Virus record (IMG/VR): IMGVR_UViG_3300042330_000875
Coordinates: 62,001-126,000 of that record
Origin: a virus
Length of the DNA: 64,000 nucleotides
Strand: one strand, 5' to 3'
This document shows positions 33,409 to 41,383 of this stretch, piece by piece. A program made the position numbers and the translations under genes. Below the pieces are notes generated by a model. It did not search any database. It worked only from the letters and a program-made list of their open reading frames with translations, and had not been told where the DNA came from. How positions within the stretch are numbered: the first letter of the stretch is position 1; each line of letters opens with the position of its first letter.

Positions 33409-33600
33409 GAAGCCTTAGCGGTCGATGCTGCGATTGATCGGCTCTATGTGTATCGATTGGAACGGAATCAGGAAAACCCTACCGTTGCCCTCTTAGATCG
33501 ACTCGCAAATGCACTCGGTTGTGACACACGGGATTTTTTCGATGAACCCAATGGCGAATCGCTTCCCGCCCTCAAAAGCGGCAGAAAGAAAAAATCTTAA
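33409..33600 (+). pseudogene. Truncated XRE regulator remnant
   Basis: An open frame without start codon encodes EALAVDAAIDRLYVYRLERN then NPTVALLDRLANALG and a basic end, that is helices 2-5 of an XRE HTH domain. In-frame TGA at 33406-33408 stands where the conserved S-Q precedes E-A-L-A. The N-terminal half is missing. It is a remnant of a second regulator, related to but not a copy of the intact gene at 33073. Confidence 0.7.
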
Positions 33601-33610
33601 ATTTTTACCA

Positions 33611-33757
33611 TTAAAAGTAATTAATGCCTATGCAATTTCGGCCATATGTGTAAACGCCCATCTTGCTTTGATATAACCGTGCTAAATTTAACAGACAATT
33701 TAATTCACTAACCTTCATCAAAATTTGAGCTTCAATTTGTAAAATGTCATTTTGCAT
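33611..33757 (-). CDS. Very small hypothetical protein, 48 aa
   Basis: Minus-strand ORF starting MQNDILQIEAQILMKVSELN and ending in GRNCIGINYF, with GAAAGG before the ATG. Helical. It fills the gap between the regulator remnant and the next phage-like gene. Small and unsupported by homology. Confidence 0.45.
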   Translation of the reverse strand: MQNDILQIEAQILMKVSELNCLLNLARLYQSKMGVYTYGRNCIGINYF

Positions 33758-33801
33758 TGTTCGGCCTTTCAATAAATTATGATTGTATTTATATTTGATG
33801 A

Positions 33802-34140
33802 ATGAAATTTTATTTCGATATTGACATACCTCTCAGAATTGATAATGCTTTTTTGGAGAGCCATAGATATAAAGAGATTTCAGAAATGGACGAAAATCAG
33901 AAAAAAATCCTTAATGAGTTAAAATTCTTTGAACATAAAAGAGAAGAATTAAAAAGAGATTTTGATAAAAAAGAATATTTTCATTTTGAGTATCGTTTCG
34001 TCTATGGAGATTTATCTTTTGTAATTCCAGTAGATTTTGCTAAAGAAAAGGAAATGACCCAAGAGGAATTAACTACTGAAGGGCTTGATGCTCTTAAACA
34101 ATTCGTCGTTTTGATCGCCAAAAAAGTCGTGGAAGGCTGA
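33802..34140 (+). CDS. Hypothetical protein, 112 aa
   Basis: MKFYFDIDIPLRIDNAF start, central charged helix (KKILNELKFFEHKREELKRDF) and a C-terminal strand-helix (FVIPVDFAKEKEMTQEEL). AT-rich phage-type codons, marking return to phage sequence. No clear ribosome site; TTGATGAATGAA at -15. Unrecognised. Confidence 0.6.
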   Translation: MKFYFDIDIPLRIDNAFLESHRYKEISEMDENQKKILNELKFFEHKREELKRDFDKKEYFHFEYRFVYGDLSFVIPVDFAKEKEMTQEELTTEGLDALKQFVVLIAKKVVEG

Positions 34141-34279
34141 TTCCAAAACGATAGAGGAATTTCTCTATTTTCCCGGCACGAGGCATAGCACCATATTTTA
34201 TTAACCAAGGTGGATCAGATAAAAAGCTATCCAACCAACGCAAAAAATTTTCCCATAATTTATTGAAATACTTCATCAT
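34094..34279 (-). CDS. Tentative small protein, 61 aa
   Basis: Minus-strand ORF with a plausible protein (MKYFNKLWENFLRWLDSFL, WLIKYGAMPRAGKIEKFLYR). It covers an otherwise empty stretch after the previous gene and overlaps its end by 47 bases. No ribosome site is visible. Low confidence. Confidence 0.3.
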   Translation of the reverse strand: MMKYFNKLWENFLRWLDSFLSDPPWLIKYGAMPRAGKIEKFLYRFGISLPRLFWRSKRRIV

Positions 34280-34314
34280 TTATAAATATATTTATACAAA
34301 ATGAGGGAAATAAA

Positions 34315-34545
34315 ATGAATAATACCGATAAAAGAGTTTTAGAGCTTTATGAGGAAGCAAAAAACGAAATTGAAAAAATAGTCATAAAACATGCTGAAAA
34401 AATTGTTTCATTCACAAAAGAAAATAACATTCCGAACACGGATCATGTCGTGTTTGGAACGAAATTGGGTTATGGTGATGATTTATCATTAACTGCTCAG
34501 CGATTATCGGCTTCTGTCATGTTTAAATCAATGAACCTAAATTAA
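34315..34545 (+). CDS. Hypothetical protein, 76 aa
   Basis: MNNTDKRVLELYEEAKNEIEKIVIKHAEKIV is a long amphipathic helix; the rest has FGTKLGYGDDLSLTAQRL. TGAGGG before the ATG and a TATAAATATA string about 40 bases upstream. Its last bases overlap the converging gene. Not recognised. Confidence 0.55.
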   Translation: MNNTDKRVLELYEEAKNEIEKIVIKHAEKIVSFTKENNIPNTDHVVFGTKLGYGDDLSLTAQRLSASVMFKSMNLN

Positions 34546-34877
34546 ACACATACTTTCATACCTTGAGTAGCATGAGCTAGTTCTGAAGCAAAATTAAAAA
34601 ATTTTTCTTCAGCTAATTTGTAAATATAATTTGGATTATTTATCGACTGGCCGTTCTGTTTTAATTCTTCGTCCGAGATAAAAATTTCTAATGTATTCGG
34701 AGGATTGTGAAGTGCGTTAGTAGTCAACGATACTGTAACTACTATCCCGCTATTTACGCGACGCTGACTCACAAAACATATCGTTGTTGCCATAACGCTA
34801 TCTCCATCTAAATCAACCCAATAACCGTAATTCGAGACGCGAAAATCTGTCAATGCAATCCTAAGAAGAAAATTCAA
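34542..34877 (-). CDS. Hypothetical protein, 111 aa
   Basis: Beta-rich N-terminal two thirds (MATTICFVSQRRVNSGIVVTVSLT) followed by a C-terminal helix (YKLAEEKFFNFASELAHATQG). No signal peptide. Phage-like. Converges with the 76-residue gene. Confidence 0.5.
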   Translation of the reverse strand: MNFLLRIALTDFRVSNYGYWVDLDGDSVMATTICFVSQRRVNSGIVVTVSLTTNALHNPPNTLEIFISDEELKQNGQSINNPNYIYKLAEEKFFNFASELAHATQGMKVCV

Positions 34878-34955
34878 TTAAATAACGAAAATAATATGTT
34901 AATTGTAAAAATCTTATGTCTCGGTTGGTGGCGTTTGATACATAATACCGGAGTT

Positions 34956-35042
34956 TTGTTAAGTTGCAGTTGTACGAACTCTCTCAATATTTCCTTGTTT
35001 TCTGCGGCTCTCCATGAATAGAAAATTTATTAGACAAGAGAG
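34956..35042. repeat. Intergenic repeat R, copy 1
   Basis: Starts GTTAAGTTGCAGTTG, continues GAACTCTCTCAATATTTCC, then TTTTCTGCGGCTCTCCATG and AATAGAAAATTTATTAGA. Near-identical to copies at 42265 and 46745. On the minus strand it lies directly downstream of the YYIDG gene 35055-35363. Confidence 0.85.
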
Positions 35043-35054
35043 AATTGAAATGTT

Positions 35055-35363
35055 TTATGTGTATTTTAACAGCATTTCAACTTGAAAGGCACTGTCTTGA
35101 TTTGGATGATTTAAAAGCCAATCATGAATACCATAATATTGAACATTTTTTATATAAAACCAATACGTTTCATCAGGATTAATAATTGATGGGCCATTTA
35201 GTCTATGTAATATTCTGCCTCTTTCACACCATCTTTTATATCCAGTTGATAAGATTTCAAGTGCGGGTGTATTTTCATTTGGTGAGGAAATTTTAAACAC
35301 AGGGATAATATAAGGAATTACGGTTGTGAATTTTTCACCATCAATATAATAAATATAACTCAT
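35055..35363 (-). CDS. YYIDG-family protein, copy 9 (NQ-tail type)
   Basis: 102 residues: YIYYIDGEKFTT, ISSPNENTPALEILSTG, a variant centre HRLNGPSIINPDE, then FYIKNVQYYGIHDWL and HPNQDSAFQVEMLLKYT. The leader shares a recognisable block (GCCT..AA.CGC..TTAAACA and ACTAAATG) with copy 2 at 3394. Followed on its strand by repeat R. Confidence 0.8.
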   Translation of the reverse strand: MSYIYYIDGEKFTTVIPYIIPVFKISSPNENTPALEILSTGYKRWCERGRILHRLNGPSIINPDETYWFYIKNVQYYGIHDWLLNHPNQDSAFQVEMLLKYT

Positions 35364-35433
35364 TTAGTGATCCAATTAGATATGTGTTTAATCGCGTTTT
35401 AAGGCATGTTTTAGAGGTTTTAAGATAATTTAT

Positions 35434-35475
35434 AGCTCTACCTACGTTAATATATTTAATGTGCCTTGTAGAGCT
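35434..35475. repeat. Inverted repeat upstream of YYIDG copy 9
   Basis: AGCTCTAC at 35434-35441 pairs with GTAGAGCT at 35468-35475 around a 26-base AT-rich loop. It lies in the leader region of the minus-strand YYIDG gene and may be a regulatory stem-loop. Confidence 0.4.
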
Positions 35476-35483
35476 TTAAAATG

Positions 35484-35513
35484 AAAAGAGGGAAATTTAA
35501 ATTTCCCTCTTTT
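35484..35513 (-). terminator. Terminator of the 35516 gene
   Basis: AAAAGAGGGAAATTT / AAATTTCCCTCTTTT perfect palindrome; same sequence class as the terminator at 46071. Confidence 0.85.
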
Positions 35514-35515
35514 GT

Positions 35516-35698
35516 TTAGTTGATTAGATAAAAACTTGGAATTGCAATTTCGCAATTAAAGTCTCGATCTTCAATTAGCAATTCTGCGTGACGTTCATCG
35601 CGTGCTAGAATTTCAAATTGTTCTTGGCCCATAAATGCAGGCCCGCCAAATTCGGTACAATCATTATAACGATCAACAATAACATGAAACTTTTGCAT
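35516..35698 (-). CDS. Small hypothetical protein, 60 aa
   Basis: MQKFHVIVDRYNDCTEFGGP start, then MGQEQFEILARDERHAELLIED. The pattern of a strand, loop and helix resembles small phage proteins of the type that modulate nucleotide or tRNA enzymes, but nothing specific. GGGAGAATT precedes the ATG; a strong terminator follows. Confidence 0.6.
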   Translation of the reverse strand: MQKFHVIVDRYNDCTEFGGPAFMGQEQFEILARDERHAELLIEDRDFNCEIAIPSFYLIN

Positions 35699-35768
35699 TT
35701 TAATTCTCCCAATTGGTTGATGATTTGAATTTAAAACATTTTTTATTTTTTGTCAACAGAAAAATGTT

Positions 35769-36863
35769 TTAAAAAAGTAAATTATAATTAAATGATTTTT
35801 TAATAAATGGACTTAATGTTACAGTGCCTTTTTCATTTTCATAAATTAAACTACCATCTTTTGTGATTTCTACAAAGTCTTTTTGTTCAAACATAATTTC
35901 TCCCCATTCGTAAGAAGAAGTCATAGGTTGAGGTGAACAACCTTCTAATGATTTTGTTTTTTTCTTTTGAGAAGAGAAAATTTTATATTCAATACTAAAA
36001 TCATCTTCTTGTAATGGTGAATGAATTGAATAAGTAGTTACTTCAATTTTATCATTATTTTTTAATTTAAGATTGATTTCATAAGATTGTGAACCTTCTG
36101 GACGAATATTAATATGTTCTAAAACTTCATTTAAAGTATCATTTTTATAACGATTTAAATCTTCAACTAATGCGGTTAAAAGATCAAATGTGAAATCTTG
36201 AATTGTAAAACTTAATACCAAAATATCTTTGATTAATTCTTTACGAATTAAATTTTCTTCACAATAATCTTTAATAGTTTTTTCATCTAAACCATTATAA
36301 GAATAAAAATAGAAAATTCTTCCTGGTCGATTGATTAAATTTTTATCTAATCGACTAAAACTATTACAGCTTAAAATAAACAATTGATTGGTAGTCATTG
36401 TACCATCCAATAAAGTTAACATTAATTCTTGTTGTTCTTCATTAAAGACTTTTTCATATTCATCTAAAACAACAACTACATTTCCTAATGTTGACATGAA
36501 GGTTTTAAAATTATCCATATCTGGAAATGCTGTATTAATTACAATTGTAGCAAATCCAAGTTTTTTTGCTTGTAATGAAACAAGTTTTGATAAAACTGTT
36601 TTACCTGAACCTTTGGTTCCTTGAAGTAAAACACCAGTATTTTGTTTACGATCTTGATAAGTATTTAAAATACGATTTGCTCTTTTTTCGGCATCACCAT
36701 AAATTTTATCTGGTAATTTAAAATCTGGCATAAGTTCCAAATAAAAACCACTAATAATTGAAAATTTAACTGCATAGGTATTTGGTGGAAGTTTTTTGTG
36801 ATTAATTCCTTGAAGATTGTTTTTTACAAAAACTTTATCTCCGGTTTCATGATATGTAAACAA
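35769..36863 (-). CDS. AAA+ ATPase (BCS1/FtsH-like core)
   Basis: 364 residues with Walker A GTKGSGKT near residue 83 and Walker B VVVLDEYEK near 134, then an FILSCNSFSRLD sensor 1 and an RPGR arginine-finger-like segment. The N-terminal 70 residues are a beta-rich recognition domain and the C-terminus has a separate small domain with TVTLSPF. This single-AAA layout is reminiscent of BCS1 or phage DNA-packaging and remodelling ATPases. Third AAA+ protein type in the window beside MoxR and the Clp enzymes. Confidence 0.75.
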   Translation of the reverse strand: MFTYHETGDKVFVKNNLQGINHKKLPPNTYAVKFSIISGFYLELMPDFKLPDKIYGDAEKRANRILNTYQDRKQNTGVLLQGTKGSGKTVLSKLVSLQAKKLGFATIVINTAFPDMDNFKTFMSTLGNVVVVLDEYEKVFNEEQQELMLTLLDGTMTTNQLFILSCNSFSRLDKNLINRPGRIFYFYSYNGLDEKTIKDYCEENLIRKELIKDILVLSFTIQDFTFDLLTALVEDLNRYKNDTLNEVLEHINIRPEGSQSYEINLKLKNNDKIEVTTYSIHSPLQEDDFSIEYKIFSSQKKKTKSLEGCSPQPMTSSYEWGEIMFEQKDFVEITKDGSLIYENEKGTVTLSPFIKKSFNYNLLF

Positions 36864-36887
36864 TTTTATTTTCCTTCTTTAAAACTC

Positions 36888-36916
36888 TTGACATAAGCTA
36901 ACTTGGATGTTAAAGT
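36888..36916 (+). promoter_or_regulatory. Sigma70-like promoter
   Basis: TTGACA, 17 bases, TAAAGT upstream of the 36953 gene. Divergent from the AAA+ gene. Confidence 0.6.
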
Positions 36917-36952
36917 TTGTCAATTGAAAAAACGGAAAGAATAGAAAATTTT

Positions 36953-37294
36953 ATGAGTTTAACATATTTTATTGATGGAAATTCTAAATTAACCAAAGAA
37001 TATTCCAAAGTATTATTATCAATTCCTTATTATAATGATAAAACCTTAGATAATATTAACCTTAATAGTTTATTTTTTTATTTAACTGGAAAAGAAAATA
37101 TTGATGTACCAAAAAATTTTTACAATACTATTTTGTCATTTTTTGATTTAGAAGAAATTTATTTATTATATCCATTAGGTAATTTTGAAATAAAAAGTAT
37201 TAATCAAGAAAATAATGTTAACTTATTTAATTTTGAAATAAAATTTACTTTTAATAATAGTACCGATGAATTACTTTATATTTTGAGGAAATAA
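36953..37294 (+). CDS. Protein combining YYIDG-like start and TD-tail
   Basis: I use the ATG at 36953 (GGAAAG upstream) rather than the TTG at 36917. The 113 residues open with MSLTYFIDGNSKLT, like the YYIDG family, and close with NNSTDELLYILRK, the shared C-terminal motif, but the middle lacks HRLTGPA and the ISSP segment. It may be a highly diverged member or a recombinant. It lies directly before a broken YYIDG copy. Confidence 0.65.
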   Translation: MSLTYFIDGNSKLTKEYSKVLLSIPYYNDKTLDNINLNSLFFYLTGKENIDVPKNFYNTILSFFDLEEIYLLYPLGNFEIKSINQENNVNLFNFEIKFTFNNSTDELLYILRK

Positions 37295-37295
37295 A

Positions 37296-37602
37296 ATGAT
37301 AATTTATTACGTTGATAGTGAAAAATTTATAACTGATGATTACAATAAAATTCCTTGGAAAGAAGTTTCATCACCTGATGAAAATACACCAGCAATTCAA
37401 AATTTAAAAACATATTAAGTGGTGGTATAACAAAGGTGGTATTATTCATAGATTAACCGGAACGGCAAGAGCTTGGTCTGATGGATTAGAACAATTTTGG
37501 TTAAATGGAAGATATTATGGTGATGATGTTACATTTTGGCTTAAACATCATCCAAATCAAGATAATACGTTTCAAATAGAAATGTTATTAAAATATTCTT
37601 AG
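37296..37602 (+). pseudogene. YYIDG-family copy 10, frameshifted (NQ-tail type)
   Basis: IIYYVDSEKFITDDYNKIPWKEVSSPDENTPAIQNLKTY, then TAA near 37418. Removing one T near 37415 restores KWWYNKGGIIHRLTGTARAWSDG, FWLNGRYYGDDVTFWL and HPNQDNTFQIEMLLKYS with TAG at 37600-37602. Both halves are well preserved, so the break is recent or an error in the sequence. Confidence 0.85.
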
Positions 37603-37614
37603 GAGTAATTAAAA

Positions 37615-38532
37615 ATGATTCCAGTTCTTCTTGGTAGTGAAGCGTTGCGAGCTAATAATATTAAAATCACTCGCAAATTAAAAGACATTGATATTTTATC
37701 GGATTTATCAACTGGATTAACTTTTGCTAAACAATTATTTGGTGATACTTTCAATCAAAGAAATAATAAAAATCATTATCATTTCGATAATCGTATTTTT
37801 CATTTAGAAGTTGAAACTATTGATAATCAATTAAGCAATAACTTTTATCAATTAATTCTCAATGATAAAAATACATTTAAAGTTAATCGTCATGATTTTG
37901 AATTTTTAATTCCAAGTACAGAAATTTTGCTTGGTTTAAAATTAACCCATCGTTATAAAAGAAATTCTCCACATTTTATTAAAACCATGCGAGATATTCA
38001 ATATCTTCGCAATTTAGGAATTAAAGTACCTGAAAGCAAAGAATGGAAAGATTGGTTTAAAGCTAGAGAAAAAGAAACTTATGCTTATGATCATCCAAGT
38101 TTAAACATGACTAAAAAAGATTTTTTTAAAACACCAAATGTAAAATACAAATATGATCATGATTCTATTCATTTAGCTGTAGCTATTGGCGAGCAACCAG
38201 CTTATATGTATTTTAAACCTGAAAATTCAGACGTTTTATGTTCAAAAGAAATGTTTTTTGCCTGTGATTTTTCCGTTCAATTAAATGCTGTAATTGAAGA
38301 AACAATGGTTTTAGCTTTAGAGCGTTCATTAATCCCAACTGAATTTAAAGCAAGACCAATTTTTGCTTATGAAACAGCATTAAAAAATATTTGCACTGGA
38401 ACAACTTCTGGATGGTTTCGTGAATTTGCATGGGAAAATTATGATTTAGCATTAAATGCTTTTAATTTAGATTTTGTTGAAAAATATCATCGTGCTTTCA
38501 AGGATGGTAATATTTTACCTTTTAAGGAATAA
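37615..38532 (+). CDS. Nucleotidyltransferase-like protein
   Basis: 305 residues. The N-terminus LLGSEALRANNIK...RKLKDIDILS contains G-S and D-x-D (DID) in the spacing of the MNT/polymerase-beta nucleotidyltransferase active site. The middle block KLTHRYKRNSPHFIKTMRDIQYLRNLGIK is typical of a phage family I recall as nucleotidyltransferase-like (DUF7275 type). Some such enzymes modify tRNA or proteins. No HEPN partner is adjacent. AGGAGTAATT precedes the ATG. Confidence 0.6.
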   Translation: MIPVLLGSEALRANNIKITRKLKDIDILSDLSTGLTFAKQLFGDTFNQRNNKNHYHFDNRIFHLEVETIDNQLSNNFYQLILNDKNTFKVNRHDFEFLIPSTEILLGLKLTHRYKRNSPHFIKTMRDIQYLRNLGIKVPESKEWKDWFKAREKETYAYDHPSLNMTKKDFFKTPNVKYKYDHDSIHLAVAIGEQPAYMYFKPENSDVLCSKEMFFACDFSVQLNAVIEETMVLALERSLIPTEFKARPIFAYETALKNICTGTTSGWFREFAWENYDLALNAFNLDFVEKYHRAFKDGNILPFKE

Positions 38533-38537
38533 ATTTA

Positions 38538-38870
38538 ATGTATGTTTATTATATTGATGGTGAAAAATTTACAACCAATAATAAAGATGAAATTCCTTGG
38601 TGGAAAATTTCATCTCCCGATGAAGACACCCCTGCTTTTGAAGATTTATCTGATGGATTTAAAGCGTGGTGTTTAAAAAATGGATTTGGGGATCGTTTAA
38701 TTGGTCCTGCAAAAATTTGGTCTGATGGAAGAGAAGAATTTTGGTTAAATGACAAACGATATGAAAACGTAAAGGAATGGATTGCAGATCATCCAAATCC
38801 TGATTTGTACTTTCACAATATTGGTATTTTTACTGAAACCGACAAAGTTCTTTGGTTTTTAAAAAATTAA
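38538..38870 (+). CDS. YYIDG-family protein, copy 11 (TD-tail type)
   Basis: 110 residues: YYIDGEKFTT, ISSPDEDTPAFEDLSDG, a variant centre GDRLIGPAKIWSDG (His of HRL replaced by Asp), FWLNDKRYENVKEWI, HPNPDLYFHNIG and TETDKVLWFLKN. Six bases after the nucleotidyltransferase-like gene, so read from the same transcript. Confidence 0.8.
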   Translation: MYVYYIDGEKFTTNNKDEIPWWKISSPDEDTPAFEDLSDGFKAWCLKNGFGDRLIGPAKIWSDGREEFWLNDKRYENVKEWIADHPNPDLYFHNIGIFTETDKVLWFLKN

Positions 38871-38898
38871 AGGGGGAGAAACAATTCTCCCCCTTTTT
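38869..38898 (+). terminator. Rho-independent terminator
   Basis: AAAGGGGGAGAA-ac-AATTCTCCCCCTTTTT; strong stem with T-run. Confidence 0.85.
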
Positions 38899-38899
38899 A

Positions 38900-38975
38900 T
38901 CATTAACGAACGGTTACAATCGCATAGCCAACTAGAATTTCGCTTACCACAATGAGAAGCAATTCATAAAAACCT
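38900..38975 (-). pseudogene. Remnant of a small membrane protein gene
   Basis: The minus strand encodes FYELLLIVVSEILVGYAIVT ending at TAA (about 38902), preceded by GGAGG. The start would be ATGGAATTG as in the 27543 gene, but here it reads ATGAATTG, putting the ATG out of frame. The similarity MELL.I...... .A suggests a damaged relative of that gene; both lie next to near-identical promoter segments. Confidence 0.35.
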
Positions 38976-38988
38976 CCACCAAATAACT

Positions 38989-39228
38989 TCAGAATGCATA
39001 CCCAGAAAATTCACCCGAAACCCAACGAGGGAAACCGACCAGAATAACGTTTTTCATCCCGGCGTTATAACTATCACCAAACAATGTATCCCCCAAAAAA
39101 CCGTCTGTTTTAATGTCGTTCGCGCTCACAGTTCGTAAACTATCTTCATGCAAGATAGTGTACCCTGCTTTTACTTCAGATATATGTACCTCTTTTGTGA
39201 CGTATTGTTTTACCAGCGTCATTTTCAT
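38989..39228 (-). CDS. Hypothetical protein, 79 aa
   Basis: MKMTLVKQYVTKEVHISEVKAGYTILHEDSLRTV start, then GDTLFGDSYNAG and a C-terminal FPRWVSGEFSGYAF. Beta-rich. AGGAGAG precedes the ATG, and a class-G promoter is upstream, so it is a candidate early gene. GC is higher than that of its neighbours. Confidence 0.6.
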   Translation of the reverse strand: MKMTLVKQYVTKEVHISEVKAGYTILHEDSLRTVSANDIKTDGFLGDTLFGDSYNAGMKNVILVGFPRWVSGEFSGYAF

Positions 39229-39266
39229 CTCTCCTTTATACGATAAATTGCCGTCTTGATGAAACC

Positions 39267-39295
39267 AATATAGAAAATTTTTTGGTTGTTGTCAA
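39267..39295 (-). promoter_or_regulatory. Class-G promoter
   Basis: Minus-strand TTGACA, 17 bases ending AAAAATTTTC, TATATT. Flanks match the promoter at 27782-27810 over about 70 bases. Confidence 0.85.
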
Positions 39296-39309
39296 GCACT
39301 TTTTTAAAT

Positions 39310-39615
39310 TTAATTTTTTAAATCCCAAAGAACTAATTCAAGATTGGTTGGTTCAATTTCGATTGCAATTAAATCATGTGGATATGGATTAATAGAAGTA
39401 AAAATATCATACATTATAAGGCTATCTAATTTTATTAATTTAACAATTTTAAAATGTTTTTTAATTTCATCTAATAAATCAATCATACTTTTATTATGAA
39501 ATTTATTAGAAATTGTATTATTGATATAATCAATATCATAAGAAGTAACATTACCAACAGCTACAATTTCATCTATTAATTTTATATTTTTTCCATAATG
39601 TATATATTTTATCAT
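39310..39615 (-). CDS. Small protein with TD-like tail, 101 aa
   Basis: MIKYIHYGKNIKLIDEIVAVG start, alternating helix and strand, and an end EPTNLELVLWDLKN that fits the shared C-terminal motif except that L-E replaces T-D. No other motif. GGAATAATAA upstream. Confidence 0.6.
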   Translation of the reverse strand: MIKYIHYGKNIKLIDEIVAVGNVTSYDIDYINNTISNKFHNKSMIDLLDEIKKHFKIVKLIKLDSLIMYDIFTSINPYPHDLIAIEIEPTNLELVLWDLKN

Positions 39616-39697
39616 TTATTATTCCTTCTATATCAATCTTATATTGTTTATTTTTAAGAGTCAACAGAAATTAATTTAAAATTTTTCTAAATATTAG

Positions 39698-40174
39698 ATG
39701 GCAAGTTATCACCAAGGCACATATGAACCAAAAAATCGTGAAAAATATATAGGAAAATATCCTTTATATTATCGTAGTTCTTGGGAATTAACATATTTTC
39801 AAGTTTTAGATTCCAATCCGGCTGTTATTCAATGGGCAAGTGAAAGTATTAAAATACCTTATCTTCATCCTTTTACTGGAAAATATGCGAATTATATTCC
39901 AGATTTATTAATTATTTATTTGAATAAAGATTTACAACAAATAGCAGAATTAATTGAGATAAAACCTTTAAGAGAAACATTACAAGAATATGCTAAAACA
40001 AAAAATGATTTAATAAATCTTACAATAAATAAAGTAAAATGGCAAGCTGCACAAGAATTTTGTCAAATGAAAGGTTTAAAGTTTCGTGTAATGACCGAAG
40101 AACAATTATTTGGTAGTAAAAATAAACCTAAAAAATCAACACCAAAAAATCGCAGAACAAGGAAGAAAAAATGA
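39698..40174 (+). CDS. 4: Head completion nuclease-like protein, gp4-like
   Basis: 158 residues. YRSSWELTYFQVLDSNPAVIQWASESIKIPYLHPFTGKYANYIPDLLI followed by AELIEIKPLRET matches T4 gp4, which completes filled heads before tail joining. The PD...EIK arrangement is that of a PD-(D/E)XK nuclease fold. The C-terminus is a basic tail (KPKKSTPKNRRTRKKK). Its stop overlaps the next gene (ATGA). First of four coupled genes. Confidence 0.85.
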   Translation: MASYHQGTYEPKNREKYIGKYPLYYRSSWELTYFQVLDSNPAVIQWASESIKIPYLHPFTGKYANYIPDLLIIYLNKDLQQIAELIEIKPLRETLQEYAKTKNDLINLTINKVKWQAAQEFCQMKGLKFRVMTEEQLFGSKNKPKKSTPKNRRTRKKK

Positions 40175-40701
40175 GCAAAAATACTAAAATAGCAGAAGAA
40201 TTGGGATTAGCTAATTTAGAAGATTTAATGCTTGACGATCAAGAAATAATTGAAGAACCAACTAACAGTTTAGTTCTTTATGATGAAGATGATAATGAAG
40301 ATATTTCTAAAAATATTTTACCATCTGAAGATCAAGAAGTTTTAGAATCAGAAAGCGCATTAGTTGATTCGGTTGCTTTGCTAGAAAAAGAAATGTTACA
40401 ACATGCAAGAGATTTAATGGATTTAGGCCATAATGTTGATATACGGGCGGCAGGACAAATTTTTACTATAGCTTCAACAATGTATCAAAATACATTAAAT
40501 GCTCAAATTTCTCGCCGTGATGCTGCTTTGAAAAAACAAAAACTTTTAATTGAAGAAGCTAAATTATTAAAAGAAAGTAAGGTGAAAAATAATTCACCTG
40601 TAGTTAATGTAGCAGTTCAAAATAATATGCCAGAAAACAAAACAGTTTTTGTTGGCACAATTGATGATTTATTAGAGGCAAATAACGATGAAGCTAAGTG
40701 A
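40171..40701 (+). CDS. 16: Probable small terminase subunit, gp16-like
   Basis: 176 residues. An acidic N-terminal third is followed by a long helical core (ALLEKEMLQHARDLMDLG, IRAAGQIFTIASTMYQNTLNAQISRRDAALKKQKLLIEEAKLLKE) that fits T4-superfamily gp16 proteins, which form rings that recognise DNA for packaging (T4 gp16 is 164 residues). Overlaps gp4 by four bases and the next gene by 14. Assignment rests on helix pattern and position. Confidence 0.6.
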   Translation: MSKNTKIAEELGLANLEDLMLDDQEIIEEPTNSLVLYDEDDNEDISKNILPSEDQEVLESESALVDSVALLEKEMLQHARDLMDLGHNVDIRAAGQIFTIASTMYQNTLNAQISRRDAALKKQKLLIEEAKLLKESKVKNNSPVVNVAVQNNMPENKTVFVGTIDDLLEANNDEAK

Positions 40702-41380
40702 TTTAATTAAAAAGAATACAAAATATTATGAGTACATAATTCGTACAGTCGTTCCATTAACAGATGAAAATATCGATTGTTTGGCTGAATGTTATCGTCG
40801 TTTTCATTTATTAGAAATAGAAGGACCAAACGAAACAATTTTTCAAGATAAACCTTTGGATTTTTATGAATTAGGACCAAGCAAAGTTTGGTGGATTAAA
40901 ATTAAAACCAATTTACCTGCAAGTTTAACAGCATTGCATGAATTAACAAAAAATGCATTAAAAGTTGTAGAACGCCAAGTGGTTGTTCGTAGTGCAATTG
41001 GGTTTGATGAAATAACAGTTGAACAAGATTTAATTAATACAGAAATAGATGCTGAAAGTGATCGATTAAAATTATTTCAAGAACCATTAACTGCAAATGA
41101 ATTTGATTACGCTCCTGAAAAAAATATTCCTAATTCACCTGAATACTTAAAACAATTATTTTACAAACATCAAAAAGAACGTAGTGAACAAATTGATAAA
41201 ATTGAATTACCAAATAAAATGTTTGTTTGGTTGAAAATTCCAGAATTAGAAATTGAAGTTCCAGAAAATCCTGAGATTGATGTTAATGTAACAAATGTTG
41301 GGAATTTAACCGATAAACTTTCAGTTAAAAAAAGATTTTACGATCCATTAACTGGAAAATTAAAAGAATTAGGAGATTAA
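40688..41380 (+). CDS. Hypothetical virion-assembly protein, 230 aa
   Basis: Between probable terminase and another unknown gene in the same coupled unit. Begins MKLSDLIKKNTKYYEYIIRTVVPLTDENIDCLAE. The first 110 residues look like a ferredoxin-type alpha/beta domain; the later part is proline- and glutamate-rich (LEIEVPENPEIDVNV). Not recognised; position suggests a head- or tail-completion role. Confidence 0.6.
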   Translation: MKLSDLIKKNTKYYEYIIRTVVPLTDENIDCLAECYRRFHLLEIEGPNETIFQDKPLDFYELGPSKVWWIKIKTNLPASLTALHELTKNALKVVERQVVVRSAIGFDEITVEQDLINTEIDAESDRLKLFQEPLTANEFDYAPEKNIPNSPEYLKQLFYKHQKERSEQIDKIELPNKMFVWLKIPELEIEVPENPEIDVNVTNVGNLTDKLSVKKRFYDPLTGKLKELGD

Positions 41381-41383
41381 AAA

